A stretch of 40,561 bases of DNA, taken from Blastococcus sp. GTDB taxonomy: Bacteria > Actinomycetota > Actinomycetes > Mycobacteriales > Geodermatophilaceae. The notes under the pieces were generated by a model. It was not told the origin of the DNA. It was given only the letters and a program-made list of their open reading frames with translations, and searched no databases. The stretch lies in the NCBI GenBank assembly GCA_025965795.1, contig JAOPWH010000229.1, positions 1-40,561 of the forward strand, given 5' to 3'. Below, one piece after another: positions 1-8,840 of this stretch; position 1 is the stretch's first letter; each line of letters begins with the position of its first letter. A program made the position numbers and the translations under genes.

Positions 1-659
1 TGCGGCGCGACGGCCGGAACAAGGATCTTGACGACCTCGTCCAGGGTCAGCGGCGACGGCTTGGAGGTGGCGCCGACGAAGCCCGTGACGCCGGGGGTGT
101 TGCGCACGGCGCCCCACGACTCGTCGTTGAGCTCCATGCGGACGAGCAGGTAACCGGGCAGGACCTTGCGGTTGACCTGCGCGCGCTTGCCGTTCTTGAT
201 CTCGGTGACCTCCTCGGTGGGCACCTCGATCTGATAGATGTAGTCCTCGACGTCCAGGGACTGGATCCGGGCCTCGAGATTGGTCTTCACCTTGTTCTCG
301 TAGCCGGCGTAGGAGTGCACGACGTACCAGTCGCCGGGCGCTATCCGCAGGGCCTGCTTCATGGCCTCGACCGGGTCCTCGTCCTCGTCGACCACAGGGG
401 CGGCGTCGGAGTCGGCGGCGGGCTCGACCAGGGGGTCGGTCACCAGGGTGTCGGGGTTGCCGGTCTCGATCTCCGGTGTCACGTCGGCGACCTCGGTGTC
501 GAGGTCCAGGTCGGCGGTGTCGCTGGAGGACTCGGCCGCACCGGTCTCACCGGCGCCGGTCTCGACGTCCACGGATCCGCGCACGTCGAACCGGGCGTCG
601 TCCAGGTCGGTGCCCGGGACGGCGCTGTCGGTCTCGAAGGGCTCGCGGGGGTCGGTCAC
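1..659 (-). CDS. nusG: Transcription termination/antitermination factor NusG (3' end cut by window)
   Basis: NusG binds RNA polymerase and controls pausing, Rho termination and coupling to ribosomes. The reading frame starts at GTG 659, behind a purine-rich AGGAAAG, and runs off the left edge, so the KOW domain is not visible. The NGN domain begins near residue 110 ([15 protein letters not shown]) and continues with the typical [12 protein letters not shown] stretch. The first about 109 residues are a low-complexity tail rich in Asp, Glu, Ser and Thr. Long acidic N-terminal tails are usual in actinobacterial NusG, but this one is large. The gene lies 46 nt after secE on the same strand, the standard secE-nusG order that normally leads into rplK-rplA. 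Identification is firm; the exact start is slightly less so, because the tail is poorly conserved. Confidence 0.95.
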   Translation of the reverse strand, partial: MTDPREPFETDSAVPGTDLDDARFDVRGSVDVETGAGETGAAESSSDTADLDLDTEVADVTPEIETGNPDTLVTDPLVEPAADSDAAPVVDEDEDPVEAMKQALRIAPGDWYVVHSYAGYENKVKTNLEARIQSLDVEDYIYQIEVPTEEVTEIKNGKRAQVNRKVLPGYLLVRMELNDESWGAVRNTPGVTGFVGATSKPSPLTLDEVVKILVPAVAP

Positions 660-705
660 AGGTTCTTCTTTCCTCGTTCAGGTGGCGTTCGGAGCGGGCA
701 TGCGA

Positions 706-1242
706 TCAGCCGAAGACGGCGATCACGCCCTTGGCGAAGAGCAGGTCGAGGCCGGACACGAGCGCGACGATGAACGCCACGAAGACGATGACCACGGTCG
801 TGTAGGTGATCAGCTCCCGCCTCCCCGGCCAGATCACCTTGCGGAGCTCGGCGACGTCCTCCCGCAGGAACCGGCGCAGCGAGCGCTTCTGCCGGATCTC
901 GTCGGCGCGCGCGCGCTCCGCGGCCGCCCGCGACCGGGTGCCGGCGCCTTCCCGTCCCGCCGGGCCGGACGCCGATCGGGCGGCGCGGCCCGACCGCGCC
1001 GGCGTCTCGTCGTCGTCCTCGGCCTCGTCGGTGGCGGTGATGCGTCCCCGCCGACGCCGCGCCGGGGTGGCGACGACCTTGTCCTCCTCGGACTGCGCCT
1101 CGGCGGCGATCTCGTCCTCGGCCGCCTCCAGCTCCGTCGCGTCGTCGACGCCCGGGGCTTCCCGGTCGAGCTGTTCGTCGGTCAGCTCGGCGTCGGAGTC
1201 GGAGGGAGCGTTCTCCTCGCGTCCCGGCTTCTCGTCGCTCAC
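706..1242 (-). CDS. secE: Preprotein translocase subunit SecE with long acidic N-terminal extension
   Basis: SecE is the small membrane subunit that clamps SecY in the protein-export channel. The 178-residue product has its conserved part at the C-terminus: an amphipathic stretch (FLREDVAELRKVIWPGRREL) and then one transmembrane helix (YTTVVIVFVAFIVALVSGLDLLF). Minimal bacterial SecE is about 60-70 residues. Here about 115 residues precede the core, first acidic and then Arg/Ala-rich, and are likely disordered and cytoplasmic. It sits between tRNA-Trp and nusG on the same strand, as in other actinobacteria. An in-frame start closer to the core is possible, but the ATG at 1242 gives continuous high-GC coding sequence. 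Confidence 0.93.
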   Translation of the reverse strand: MSDEKPGREENAPSDSDAELTDEQLDREAPGVDDATELEAAEDEIAAEAQSEEDKVVATPARRRRGRITATDEAEDDDETPARSGRAARSASGPAGREGAGTRSRAAAERARADEIRQKRSLRRFLREDVAELRKVIWPGRRELITYTTVVIVFVAFIVALVSGLDLLFAKGVIAVFG

Positions 1243-1318
1243 TACGCGCCTCGCTCGCCTCGTGGTGGAAACCGCTCCGGGGAGCAGCCGTGGTCGATGA
1301 ATACCTGCCGTGCCGTGG

Positions 1319-1391
<73 letters not shown>

Positions 1392-2074
1392 AGTGCCCTG
1401 CGGGGCCCGGGACCACTTCCCTCACCACGGCAGCACCGAGCCTCGGGGAGGTTCCGGGGCACGCCGGTGGCGGGGGTCGAGAGCCCCGGTGGGCAAGTGT
1501 ACGGGACCGCGAACCCGGACAGCCAATGTCCCGGACATGGGGGCGGACAGTGGCACGGGTGCGTCTTCCCGGCCGACGGCGAGGGGACACCGCGGACGGG
1601 GGCCTCCTCGCCCACGGCCAGGACGGCGTCGGGGCGACCGTCATGGCGTGGCGCCCGCCCTCTGGCCACCGCGCGCAGGCTCGTGGCGGGACCCGGAGGG
1701 AGGTGACGCCACCACGACCTGTCCGCGCTGGACGCACCACGCTCGGGAGCCGTCGGCCGGGGCCGGCGGCACGACCTGCCGCGTCGTGACCGATGGCCTC
1801 GAGGCGGCCCCGGACCGGACGCGCGCAGCCGCCGGCGACCGGCGCGCGTGACTGCACGGACCCGGCGGAATCCTGCGGCAGGACCTGAGGGCGGGCCTGG
1901 CGGTCGAGCTGCGCCACGCGGTCGTGCCGGCCGCGCTGACCAGCGGAGAACGGTTGTTGAAGCGCTCCGCGGCGGCCTCCACGGCTGGACGCGCGGGGGC
2001 TTCGCGCCGTCGCGGTCGGCGGCCCACCCGCGGCTGCGTCGGCCCGTGACAGAGGTCTTTGACACGATGGGGGC
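1392..2074. other. 683-bp gap between divergent tRNA-Trp and aminotransferase genes
   Basis: I see no convincing gene here. Several long open frames exist on both strands, but they are Arg/Pro/Gly/Ala-rich with no recognisable domain, as expected of random high-GC sequence. The region must hold the promoter of the tRNA-Trp/secE/nusG unit (minus) and that of the aminotransferase (plus). A TTGACA-like hexamer near 2059-2064 is too close to the aminotransferase start to serve it. Confidence 0.5.
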
Positions 2075-3295
2075 ATGACCGAGCCGTCCCCAGCCCAGCG
2101 GCGCATCTCCCGCCGCATCGCCGGTATCAGTGAGTCAGCGACGCTGGCCGTCGACGCCAAGGCGAAGGCACTCAAGGCGGCGGGCAAGCCGGTGATCGGC
2201 TTCGGCGCCGGGGAGCCCGACTTTCCGACGCCCGATTACATCGTCGAAGCTGCCGTCGCCGCCGCCCGCAATCCGGCCATGCACCGCTACACCCCGGCCG
2301 GCGGCCTGCCGGCGCTCAAGGAGGCGATCGTCGCCAAGACGGCCCGCGACTCGGGACTGTCGGCGACCCCGGCCAACGTGCTGGTCACCAACGGCGGCAA
2401 GCAGGCGGTCTACGAGGCCCTGGCCACGATGCTCGACCCCGGCGACGAGGTGCTCCTCCCCGCCCCGTTCTGGACGACGTATCCCGAGGCGATCCGACTG
2501 GCCGGCGGCGTGCCGGTGCCCGTGGTCGCCGACGAGCAGAGCGGCTATCTCGTCTCCGTCGGGCAGCTGGAGGCGGCCCGCACGCCCCGGACCAAGCTGC
2601 TGCTCTTCTGCTCTCCGTCCAACCCGACCGGAGCGGTCTACCCGGCCGAGCAGGTCGAGGAGATCGGTCGCTGGGCGCTCGAGGCCGGCCTGTGGGTGCT
2701 CACCGACGAGATCTACGAGCACCTCACCTACGGCGGGGTGACGGCTCGCTCGATGCCGGTCGTCGTCCCGGAGCTGGCCGACCGTTGCGTCGTCGTCAAC
2801 GGCGTCGCCAAGACCTACGCGATGACCGGCTGGCGGGTGGGCTGGATCCTCGGCCCGGCCGACGTCGTCACGGCCGCCACCAACCTCCATTCCCACGCCA
2901 CGTCCAACGTCGCCAACGTCTCGCAGGCGGCGGCCGTCGCCGCCCTGACCGGCGACCTGTCCGCCGCGGCCGCTATGCGCGAGGCCTTCGACCGGCGGCG
3001 GCAGACGATCGTGTCGATGCTCCGCGAGATCCCGGGCATCGCCTGCCCCGAGCCGCAGGGCGCGTTCTACGTCTACCCCTCGGTGAAGGGGCTGCTGGGC
3101 CGCACCATCGCCGGCCGGGTCGCCGACACCAGCGCTGAGCTGGCCGGGCTGATCCTCGAGGAGGCGGAGGTGGCCGTCGTCCCCGGCGAGGCCTTCGGCA
3201 CGCCCGGATACATCCGGATGTCCTACGCCCTGGGGGACGAGGACCTGGTCGAGGGCCTCACCCGGATGCAGCGGCTCCTGGCCACTGCCGACTGA
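2075..3295 (+). CDS. Pyridoxal-phosphate aspartate aminotransferase, class I
   Basis: The 406-residue product is a fold-type I aminotransferase, most like bacterial aspartate/prephenate aminotransferases, which move an amino group between aspartate (or aromatic acids) and 2-oxoglutarate. Visible landmarks are [11 protein letters not shown] near residue 43, the SPSNPTG motif at 180-186, DEIYEHLTY at 211-219 (Asp211 and Tyr214 contact the cofactor), and the Schiff-base lysine Lys246 in [14 protein letters not shown]. The substrate-carboxylate Arg is probably in YIRMSYA near the C-terminus. The length is normal. ATG 2075 has only a weak GGGGG upstream. The gene faces away from tRNA-Trp and converges on the lipoprotein gene. 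Substrate choice (aspartate or prephenate) cannot be settled from motifs. Confidence 0.92.
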   Translation: MTEPSPAQRRISRRIAGISESATLAVDAKAKALKAAGKPVIGFGAGEPDFPTPDYIVEAAVAAARNPAMHRYTPAGGLPALKEAIVAKTARDSGLSATPANVLVTNGGKQAVYEALATMLDPGDEVLLPAPFWTTYPEAIRLAGGVPVPVVADEQSGYLVSVGQLEAARTPRTKLLLFCSPSNPTGAVYPAEQVEEIGRWALEAGLWVLTDEIYEHLTYGGVTARSMPVVVPELADRCVVVNGVAKTYAMTGWRVGWILGPADVVTAATNLHSHATSNVANVSQAAAVAALTGDLSAAAAMREAFDRRRQTIVSMLREIPGIACPEPQGAFYVYPSVKGLLGRTIAGRVADTSAELAGLILEEAEVAVVPGEAFGTPGYIRMSYALGDEDLVEGLTRMQRLLATAD

Positions 3296-3362
3296 CGGCG
3301 GAGCCCTCGTCCCGCCCCTGCCAGCTCGCGGCGGGTCCCCGGGACGCGGCCGCTGCCGGGCC

Positions 3363-4799
3363 TCACCGGGGCCCGTCGTCCTTGCCGAGCGCGTCCGCCC
3401 GGTTGAGCACGACGAGGGCCTCGGGCAGGTCGTCGAGGACCGCGCGGAGATCCGCCGGCGTGGCGATGGACCACGCGTTGGCGTCGACGTAGCAGCGAAC
3501 GGCCGCGTCGAAGGCCTCGGGGTCGGCGTCGTTCCGCGCGGTCAGCAACGCGGCCGCACCCTTGCCGTAGACGACGTTGAAGTAGCGCCGATCGTCGGGA
3601 AAGGCGTCCATGGCGGCGCCGACCGCTCCATCCAGGCCGAGAGCCGGCGTCAGGCCCGCCGCGTCGGGGGGGTTCACGACGGCCTCGGCGTAGGTGGCGA
3701 AGGCCTCGTCCAGCCACGGATCGCGGAACTGCGAGTTACCGACCATCCCGTAGAACCACTGGTGCGCCACCTCGTGCACGAGGACGGCGGGATCCGGGCT
3801 CGCCTCGAGGATGGAGCTGGGGTACTCGATGCCGCCACCGTAGGCGGGCAGGAGCGGCACGGTGAGCGTCCGGTACGGAAACGGGCCGAGGAACTCCTCG
3901 AGGGCCCCGATCGCCGCCACCGTGCGTTCGGCGACCTCTCCGGCGCCCAGCTCCGCTCCGGGCAGCACCCCTGCGGTGACCCGCACGCCGTCGGGCGTCG
4001 TCCGCTCCTCGGTGGCGAAGGCTCCCGCGGCCACGCTCACGTCGCGGGCCGCCGCTTCGTGCGAGGTCCATGTGCGACGTCCGTCCCTGGCCGCCGTGGG
4101 CCGGCCCTGCGCGCCGGTCATCAGGACGGTGAGGTCCGCCGGCGCCGACACCTCGATCGTGGTGTCGGCGGCGGTACTGGTGGTCGTCTCGCCGCTGAGC
4201 TCGACGAACGGGTCCTCGGCCCAGCCCACGCCAGGCTCCCAGGCGAGCAGGGGCGCGCCGCTGCCCCACCAGGAGAGCCCGGTGTCGGTGCCGAACCGGT
4301 CGAAGGTGCCCGAGCCCAGGGTCAGCGTGAAGTCCAGCTCCACGCGGGTCGACTCCCCCGCAGCCAGCTCGCCATCCAGATCCACGACGTAGAGCCCGCC
4401 CGGCGCGGCGGCCGCCGCCTCCTGGTAGGTCCCCTGCGCGACGTCCTCCCCTCGGACCCGGTCGACCTCCAGGCGATTGCCCGCGCCGGCGGAGTCGGGG
4501 CCGTTGGGGACCAGCCGGAACACGAGCTCCTCGACCGGCAGGTCGGGGGTGAAGGTGAGCGTCTCGGTGCCGGTGACGGTGCTGCGGTCGTCCTCGAGTC
4601 GGAAGTCGAAGGCCACCTTCGGCCGGTCGGGGTCGGGCTCGGCGCGGTCCGTCGGGCAGGCGACCCCCACCGGGGCGGGTCTCTCCGCGGCCGGCGTGGC
4701 GGAGCGGTCCTCGGCGGCGAGCGTGTCGGCGAAGGAGGTGCACCCGGCGAGCGCCAGCACCCCGGCGACGGCAACGGCGGCTCGCCGCCGGGCTCTCAT
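3363..4799 (-). CDS. M1-family zinc metallopeptidase-like lipoprotein
   Basis: This 478-residue lipoprotein is probably an extracytoplasmic aminopeptidase. The N-terminus has a signal peptide with lipobox LALAGC (Cys20). The zinc motif HEVAH is at 342-346, followed by Glu365 in WLDEAFATYAE, giving the HExxH-(18)-E gluzincin pattern. The GxMEN substrate loop of M1 enzymes appears as GGGIEYPS (about 321-328), so the usual Met and Asn are changed. Only about 115 residues follow the catalytic region, so the large C-terminal helical domain of classic M1 aminopeptidases is missing. Its ATG overlaps the stop of the hadB-like gene by 4 nt (ATGA), so it is translated with the hadA-hadB unit, an unusual partner for it. 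Confidence 0.85.
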   Translation of the reverse strand: MRARRRAAVAVAGVLALAGCTSFADTLAAEDRSATPAAERPAPVGVACPTDRAEPDPDRPKVAFDFRLEDDRSTVTGTETLTFTPDLPVEELVFRLVPNGPDSAGAGNRLEVDRVRGEDVAQGTYQEAAAAAPGGLYVVDLDGELAAGESTRVELDFTLTLGSGTFDRFGTDTGLSWWGSGAPLLAWEPGVGWAEDPFVELSGETTTSTAADTTIEVSAPADLTVLMTGAQGRPTAARDGRRTWTSHEAAARDVSVAAGAFATEERTTPDGVRVTAGVLPGAELGAGEVAERTVAAIGALEEFLGPFPYRTLTVPLLPAYGGGIEYPSSILEASPDPAVLVHEVAHQWFYGMVGNSQFRDPWLDEAFATYAEAVVNPPDAAGLTPALGLDGAVGAAMDAFPDDRRYFNVVYGKGAAALLTARNDADPEAFDAAVRCYVDANAWSIATPADLRAVLDDLPEALVVLNRADALGKDDGPR

Positions 4800-5221
4800 G
4801 CCAGGGCGACGATCGCGCGGGCCAGGGAGAGCACCTTGTCGCCGCGGCTGGTGACCGTCAGGTCGACCCGGGCCCGGCCGTCCTCGGCGACGGCGGCCAC
4901 CCGTCCGCGGACGGTGATCTCGCCGCCGACGCCGTCGTCGGGAACGAGGACCGGCCGGCCGAAGCGGACGTGGTACTCGACGAGCGCGCCCGGGTCCCCG
5001 GCCCAGCGGGTGACGACGCGGGCGGCCAGCGCCATCGTGAGCATCCCGTGGGCGATCACCCCCGGCAGGCCGACCTCGGTGGCCACCCGCTCGTTCCAGT
5101 GGATCGGGTTGAAGTCGCCGGACGCGCCCGCGTAGCGCACCAGGTCGGCCCGGGTGATCGGAAAGACCTGCTCCGGCAGTTCGGTGCCGACGACGACGTC
5201 GGCGACGGTCAGCCGGCTCAC
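4796..5221 (-). CDS. hadB: MaoC/HadB-like (R)-3-hydroxyacyl dehydratase subunit
   Basis: The 141-residue single hot-dog domain carries the R-specific hydratase motif: YAGASGDFNPIHWNE (residues about 30-44; catalytic Asp and His) followed by GLPGVIAHGMLTM. In mycobacteria HadB pairs with HadA to dehydrate 3-hydroxyacyl-ACP in the FAS-II cycle. Its start overlaps the hadA stop by 4 nt, so the two subunits are almost certainly co-produced. Geodermatophilaceae are not known to make mycolic acids, so the acyl chain handled here is open. No hadC-like gene follows; the lipoprotein gene takes that place. Confidence 0.9.
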   Translation of the reverse strand: MSRLTVADVVVGTELPEQVFPITRADLVRYAGASGDFNPIHWNERVATEVGLPGVIAHGMLTMALAARVVTRWAGDPGALVEYHVRFGRPVLVPDDGVGGEITVRGRVAAVAEDGRARVDLTVTSRGDKVLSLARAIVALA

Positions 5222-5664
5222 GCCGTTCCCCGCGCGACGAGCATCGAGGTGGCCGAGCAGACCGGCTCCCCGTCGTCGGTGGCCACGTCGACGCGGGTGG
5301 TGAGCATGTCGTTGCCGGCCACCGACCTCACGGCCTCGATCGTCGTGGTGGCCACCAGCCGGTCACCGGCGCGGATCGGGCGGTGGTGAGTGAAGCGCTG
5401 CTCGCCGTGGACGACGCGGCTGTAGTCGAGGGAGACCTGGGGATCGCCCAGCACGACGTTGGCCGCCTCGAGGGTCAGCGCGATCGCGAACGTGGGCGGG
5501 GCGATGACATCGGGGTGGCCGGCCGCGCGTGCGGCCTCGGGATCCCGGTACACCGGGTCGTCGTCGCCGACGGCCGCGGCGAACTCGGCGATCTTCCCCC
5601 GGCCCACCTCGTAGACGGCAGAGGGCGGGTAGCTGCGCCCGACCAGATCCCGGTCCAGCGCCAT
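5218..5664 (-). CDS. hadA: HadA-like dehydratase subunit (FAS1-type dehydratase N-terminal domain)
   Basis: This 148-residue hot-dog protein resembles HadA (the UPF0336 group): LVGRSYPPSAVYEVGRGKI at the start, then FAAAVGDDDPVYRD where the catalytic subunit would have its Asp/His, and an APPTFAIALTLEA stretch. HadA-type subunits hold the acyl chain while HadB supplies the catalytic residues. That division fits here, because this chain has D-D-P-V-Y where HadB has D-F-N-P-I-H. It lies 48 nt after rpmG and overlaps hadB by 4 nt. The start is ATG 5664; a short in-frame upstream extension exists only in another frame. Confidence 0.9.
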   Translation of the reverse strand: MALDRDLVGRSYPPSAVYEVGRGKIAEFAAAVGDDDPVYRDPEAARAAGHPDVIAPPTFAIALTLEAANVVLGDPQVSLDYSRVVHGEQRFTHHRPIRAGDRLVATTTIEAVRSVAGNDMLTTRVDVATDDGEPVCSATSMLVARGTA

Positions 5665-5712
5665 GCTCCCGCCCTCACTCGCCTCTGTTGCAGGCCCTGC
5701 TGCCGATCCGGG

Positions 5713-5877
5713 TCAGCGGGTCTCGCGGTGCACCGTGTGCTTGCGGTCGTACGGGCAGTACTTCTTGAGCTCGAGCCGGTCGGGGTCGTTCCGCCGGTTC
5801 TTCCGCGTGATGTAGTTGCGGTTCTTGCACTCCTGGCAGGCCAGGGTGATCTTCGGACGGATGTCGGTGGCTGCCAC
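5713..5877 (-). CDS. rpmG: 50S ribosomal protein L33
   Basis: The 54-residue frame starts at GTG 5877 behind AGGAG and reads [20 protein letters not shown], then [19 protein letters not shown], then [14 protein letters not shown]. It matches the RpmG2-type L33 of the large ribosomal subunit in length and sequence. Zinc-binding (C+) L33 has two CxxC pairs. Here the first pair is intact (CQEC, residues 14-17), but the second reads C-P-Y-D and has lost its last cysteine. The gene sits between tRNA-Met and hadA, its place in mycobacteria. Confidence 0.95.
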   Translation of the reverse strand: MAATDIRPKITLACQECKNRNYITRKNRRNDPDRLELKKYCPYDRKHTVHRETR

Positions 5878-5962
5878 GGGGCGCTCCTAGCCTTGTCGGT
5901 ACGGACCCTGATCGGGCCCGGGGTGGTGCGGATGGGACCCTGCGATCAGGATCCGTCGGGAG

Positions 5963-6036
5963 TAGCGGTGACCGGACTTGAACCGGTGACACAGCGATTA
6001 TGAGCCGCTTGCTCTACCAGGCTGAGCTACACCGCC
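5963..6036 (-). tRNA. metT: tRNA-Met (CAT, elongator)
   Basis: The reverse strand gives a 74-nt cloverleaf. The acceptor arms are GGCGGTG and CACCGCT (first pair G-U) with discriminator A. The D-arm is TAGCTCAGCCTGGTAGAGC, the anticodon loop CTCATAA has anticodon CAT, and the T-arm is CCGGTTCAAGTCCGG. The acceptor lacks the mismatched first pair of initiator tRNA, so this is the elongator. No CCA is encoded. Confidence 0.95.
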
Positions 6037-6070
6037 AGGACGACCCTGCGGCCGCCAGTTCACATGCTAG

Positions 6071-6143
6071 AGCCCCTTTACGGAATCGAACCGTAGACCT
6101 TCTCCTTACCATGGAGACGCTCTGCCGACTGAGCTAAAGGGGC
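6071..6143 (-). tRNA. thrT: tRNA-Thr (GGT)
   Basis: The reverse strand folds as a 73-nt tRNA. The acceptor arms are GCCCCTT and AAGGGGC with discriminator T. The D-arm is TAGCTCAGTCGGCAGAG, the anticodon stem TCTCC/GGAGA closes loop ATGGTAA with anticodon GGT, and the T-arm is ACGGTTCGATTCCGT. It is the first gene of the tRNA-Thr, tRNA-Met, rpmG, hadAB series. Confidence 0.96.
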
Positions 6144-6214
6144 CTGCTCGAAGAGCCGTCGAAGACTTTACCTCTCCGCGGCCGACTGCCTCGCGACGGG
6201 GTCGCCCCGGCGGG

Positions 6215-8740
6215 TCACGTCCGGACGAACAGTCGCCGGTGGGTCGCACCTGGGGCCGCCGAGCGGACGCCGGTCCGGGCGAGCAGCCAGGTCTCCAGGC
6301 GGTCGTCGGGCAGCGGCCGGCTGACCAGGAAGCCCTGGAGCTTGTCGCAACCCATCTCCGCCAGCAGGTTCCGGGTCAGCTCGTCCTCGACGCCCTCGGC
6401 CACGACGCGGAGGCCAAGGTTGTGGGCCAGCTCGATGATCGAGCGGGCGATGAACGACTCCCCCTGGCTGGTGGACATGCCGAGCACGAAGGACTTGTCG
6501 ATCTTCACCTCGTCGATCGGCAGCTGGCGCAGCTGGGACAGCGACGAGTAGCCGGTGCCGAAGTCGTCCATCGACAGTCGCAGGCCCAGGCCGTGCAGGT
6601 CGGCCAGCACCGTGCTGTCGCGCACGGAGTCGTCGACGACGCTGCCCTCGGTGAGCTCCAGGGTCAGCAGCTCACCGGGCACCCCGTGCCGCTGCAGCGC
6701 GCCGCGGATCCGGCTCACGAGGTCGGTCTCGGTGAGCACGTGCACCGAGAGGTTCACCGCCACCGACAGCGCGATTCCCTGGTCCAGCCACCGGCGGCAC
6801 CGGGCCAGCGCGAGCTCGAGCACGTGGTCGGTGAGCAGGCCGATCCGGCCGATCTGCTCCGCGAGGTGGATGAAGTCGTCCGGCGGGATCGCGCCGTAGC
6901 GCGGGTGCGCCCACCGGACCAGTGTTTCCACGGAGACGATGTCGGAGGTCTGCGCGTCGATGATCGGCTGGAAGACGACGCTGATCTGCCCCTCCGCCAT
7001 CGCCTGCTCCAGCTCCGTGCCGAGCTGGAGGCGGCGGAGGCTCTGCTGGTCGAGCACCGGGTGATAGCTGGCGACGCCGCCGGACTCCGCGGCGGCGAGC
7101 AGCGCGACGTCGGCACGTTGCATGAGCACCCCGGCCTCGGTGCCGTGGACCGGCGCGGCCGCCACTCCGATGGTCAGCGTCACCTCCAGATCGAGCCCCG
7201 CCACGCGGGCACGCGTGGCGGCCGCCTCGCGCAGCCGGCGCGCGGCGCGCTCCGTGGCGGCGAGCGAGAGCCCCGGCAGCAGGACGGCGAACTGCTCACC
7301 CTCCATGCGAGCCAGCAGCGCCTGCGGCGGCGCGTGCTCCCGCAGCAGCCCGGCGGTGACGAGGAGGAGTTCGTCGCTGGCGGCGTGCCCCAGCGTGTCG
7401 GTGACCTCGGTGTAGTTGCCGAGCGCGGCGAGGATCAGGCCGGCCCGCGCCGTGCCTGCGTCGTCCGAGAGCAGCTCGTCGATCTCGTTGGCCAGGCGCT
7501 GGCGGTTGGGCAAGCCGGTCAGCCGGTCGTGGTCGGCGTCGTAGCGGATCTGGGTCAGCAGCTGTTGTTGGCGGATGGCGGCGTTGACGTGCGTGATCAT
7601 CGACTCGAGCGCCGCCCGGTCGCTGTCGGCAAAGGACACGATGTCGCTGCGCCGGTCGCAGACCTCGAGGTACCCGGGCTCCCCGGCCGCGGTCATGACC
7701 GCTGCACCGATCAGGTCGGACACCCCGCGACGGGCGAGGGCGGCGGCTTCCTCGTCGTCGGCCCGCGCCAAGGACACGAGCACCGGGCCGTCGGTGGTGG
7801 CGACGGCACGACGGCGGAAGACGTCGTCGGGGTCGCCGGGGCCGTCGTACCAGACCGCCCCGTTCTCGGCGGCGACGACCAGGCGTGGCTCCTCGTCGAG
7901 GTAGGGCGGCAGCCAGAGGGCCACCCGCTCGGCGTTGAGCAGCTCGCGCACGGCCTGGACGATCTGCCGAGTGCCGGCCTCGTCCGGCGAGACCTCCTCC
8001 ACGCGGCTGGCGAAGTCGTAGACACGCTCGACGCTCTTGCCTTCGCGAGCCACCTGCCCGAACCGCCGGAACAGCAGTCCGACAACGGTCAGGACCGGCA
8101 GGATGAGCACCCACGCCCAGGAGCTGAGCGAGGACAGCAACAGGGCGATGACGCCGACGGACACGACCACCGGCGAGACGACGGCGATGGGCATCAGCTG
8201 CTCGCGCCACAGCTGCGGCCCCGGATAGCCGGCCGTGCCGATGATCGCGATGGTGATCATGAAGGCGACCACCAGGTTGGCGCACAGGACGGCCAGGATG
8301 AGGCTGAACCAGGCGAGCGGCTCGGTGATCGCCGCCTCGGGCAGCGCTTCCAGGACGGTCACGGCGACCGACCCGTGCAGCAGGGCCATGGCGAGGTTGA
8401 AGACTGCCTTGGACGGCGTGTACGACCGGACCATCAACTGGACGGCGAGCGCCACCACCCAGGCGAGGGTGGCCCACAGGCCGCCCACCTCGACGAGGGC
8501 GACGACCAGGGCCAGCTCTGCCAGCGACCACGAGTAGGTCTGACGCCGGAACTCGACGTGCATCTCCACGGACTCGCTGACGAGGAACAGCACGCCCACG
8601 AACAGGACCATCACGGGACGGAAGTCCTGCACCGCGGCCGGGAGAACCGCGGCGGCGAGGGTCACGGCCATGACGCTGGCGCCGACGGCGATGGTCCACG
8701 CGCGACGCGGCGCGGCGGACATCAACCGCGGCTCGGACAT
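6215..8740 (-). CDS. Membrane-bound GGDEF/EAL protein, probably a cyclic-di-GMP phosphodiesterase
   Basis: The 841-residue product has an N-terminal membrane region of about seven helices (residues 15-225), a GAF-like segment (about 235-390), a GGDEF domain (400-565) and an EAL domain (575-825). The cyclase signature is degenerate: R-M-E-G-E-Q-F at 478-484 in place of GGDEF, so synthesis of c-di-GMP is unlikely. The EAL residues are all present: Glu605 (ETLVRW), Asn663 (NLS), Glu698 (ELTE), Asp725-Asp726 (DDFGTGYSS), Lys746, Glu782 (AEGVE) and Gln802. It should therefore hydrolyse c-di-GMP at the membrane. I chose ATG 8740 because an upstream in-frame ATG (8863) falls inside a strong hairpin. 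TTG 8755 and ATG 8722 are also possible, and no start has a clear ribosome site. Confidence 0.88.
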   Translation of the reverse strand: MSEPRLMSAAPRRAWTIAVGASVMAVTLAAAVLPAAVQDFRPVMVLFVGVLFLVSESVEMHVEFRRQTYSWSLAELALVVALVEVGGLWATLAWVVALAVQLMVRSYTPSKAVFNLAMALLHGSVAVTVLEALPEAAITEPLAWFSLILAVLCANLVVAFMITIAIIGTAGYPGPQLWREQLMPIAVVSPVVVSVGVIALLLSSLSSWAWVLILPVLTVVGLLFRRFGQVAREGKSVERVYDFASRVEEVSPDEAGTRQIVQAVRELLNAERVALWLPPYLDEEPRLVVAAENGAVWYDGPGDPDDVFRRRAVATTDGPVLVSLARADDEEAAALARRGVSDLIGAAVMTAAGEPGYLEVCDRRSDIVSFADSDRAALESMITHVNAAIRQQQLLTQIRYDADHDRLTGLPNRQRLANEIDELLSDDAGTARAGLILAALGNYTEVTDTLGHAASDELLLVTAGLLREHAPPQALLARMEGEQFAVLLPGLSLAATERAARRLREAAATRARVAGLDLEVTLTIGVAAAPVHGTEAGVLMQRADVALLAAAESGGVASYHPVLDQQSLRRLQLGTELEQAMAEGQISVVFQPIIDAQTSDIVSVETLVRWAHPRYGAIPPDDFIHLAEQIGRIGLLTDHVLELALARCRRWLDQGIALSVAVNLSVHVLTETDLVSRIRGALQRHGVPGELLTLELTEGSVVDDSVRDSTVLADLHGLGLRLSMDDFGTGYSSLSQLRQLPIDEVKIDKSFVLGMSTSQGESFIARSIIELAHNLGLRVVAEGVEDELTRNLLAEMGCDKLQGFLVSRPLPDDRLETWLLARTGVRSAAPGATHRRLFVRT

Positions 8741-8840
8741 GATCTCGGGCTCGGCCAACGTGACCCGGCTTCTCGGGAGGAGTAAGGGCGCGCCGAGGCT
8801 AACAGCGGCGAGGCCCTGGACCGAGGCATTGGAACTCGAA

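Noticed and set aside
1890-1960. Stretch with tRNA-like GTGGCGCAGCTCGACC on the minus strand
   Set aside because: No acceptor pairing, anticodon arm or proper T-loop can be folded around it.
6239-8785. 848-codon plus-strand frame antisense to the GGDEF/EAL gene
   Set aside because: His/Gln/Asp/Gly-rich shadow of the real gene in the high-GC third-position frame.
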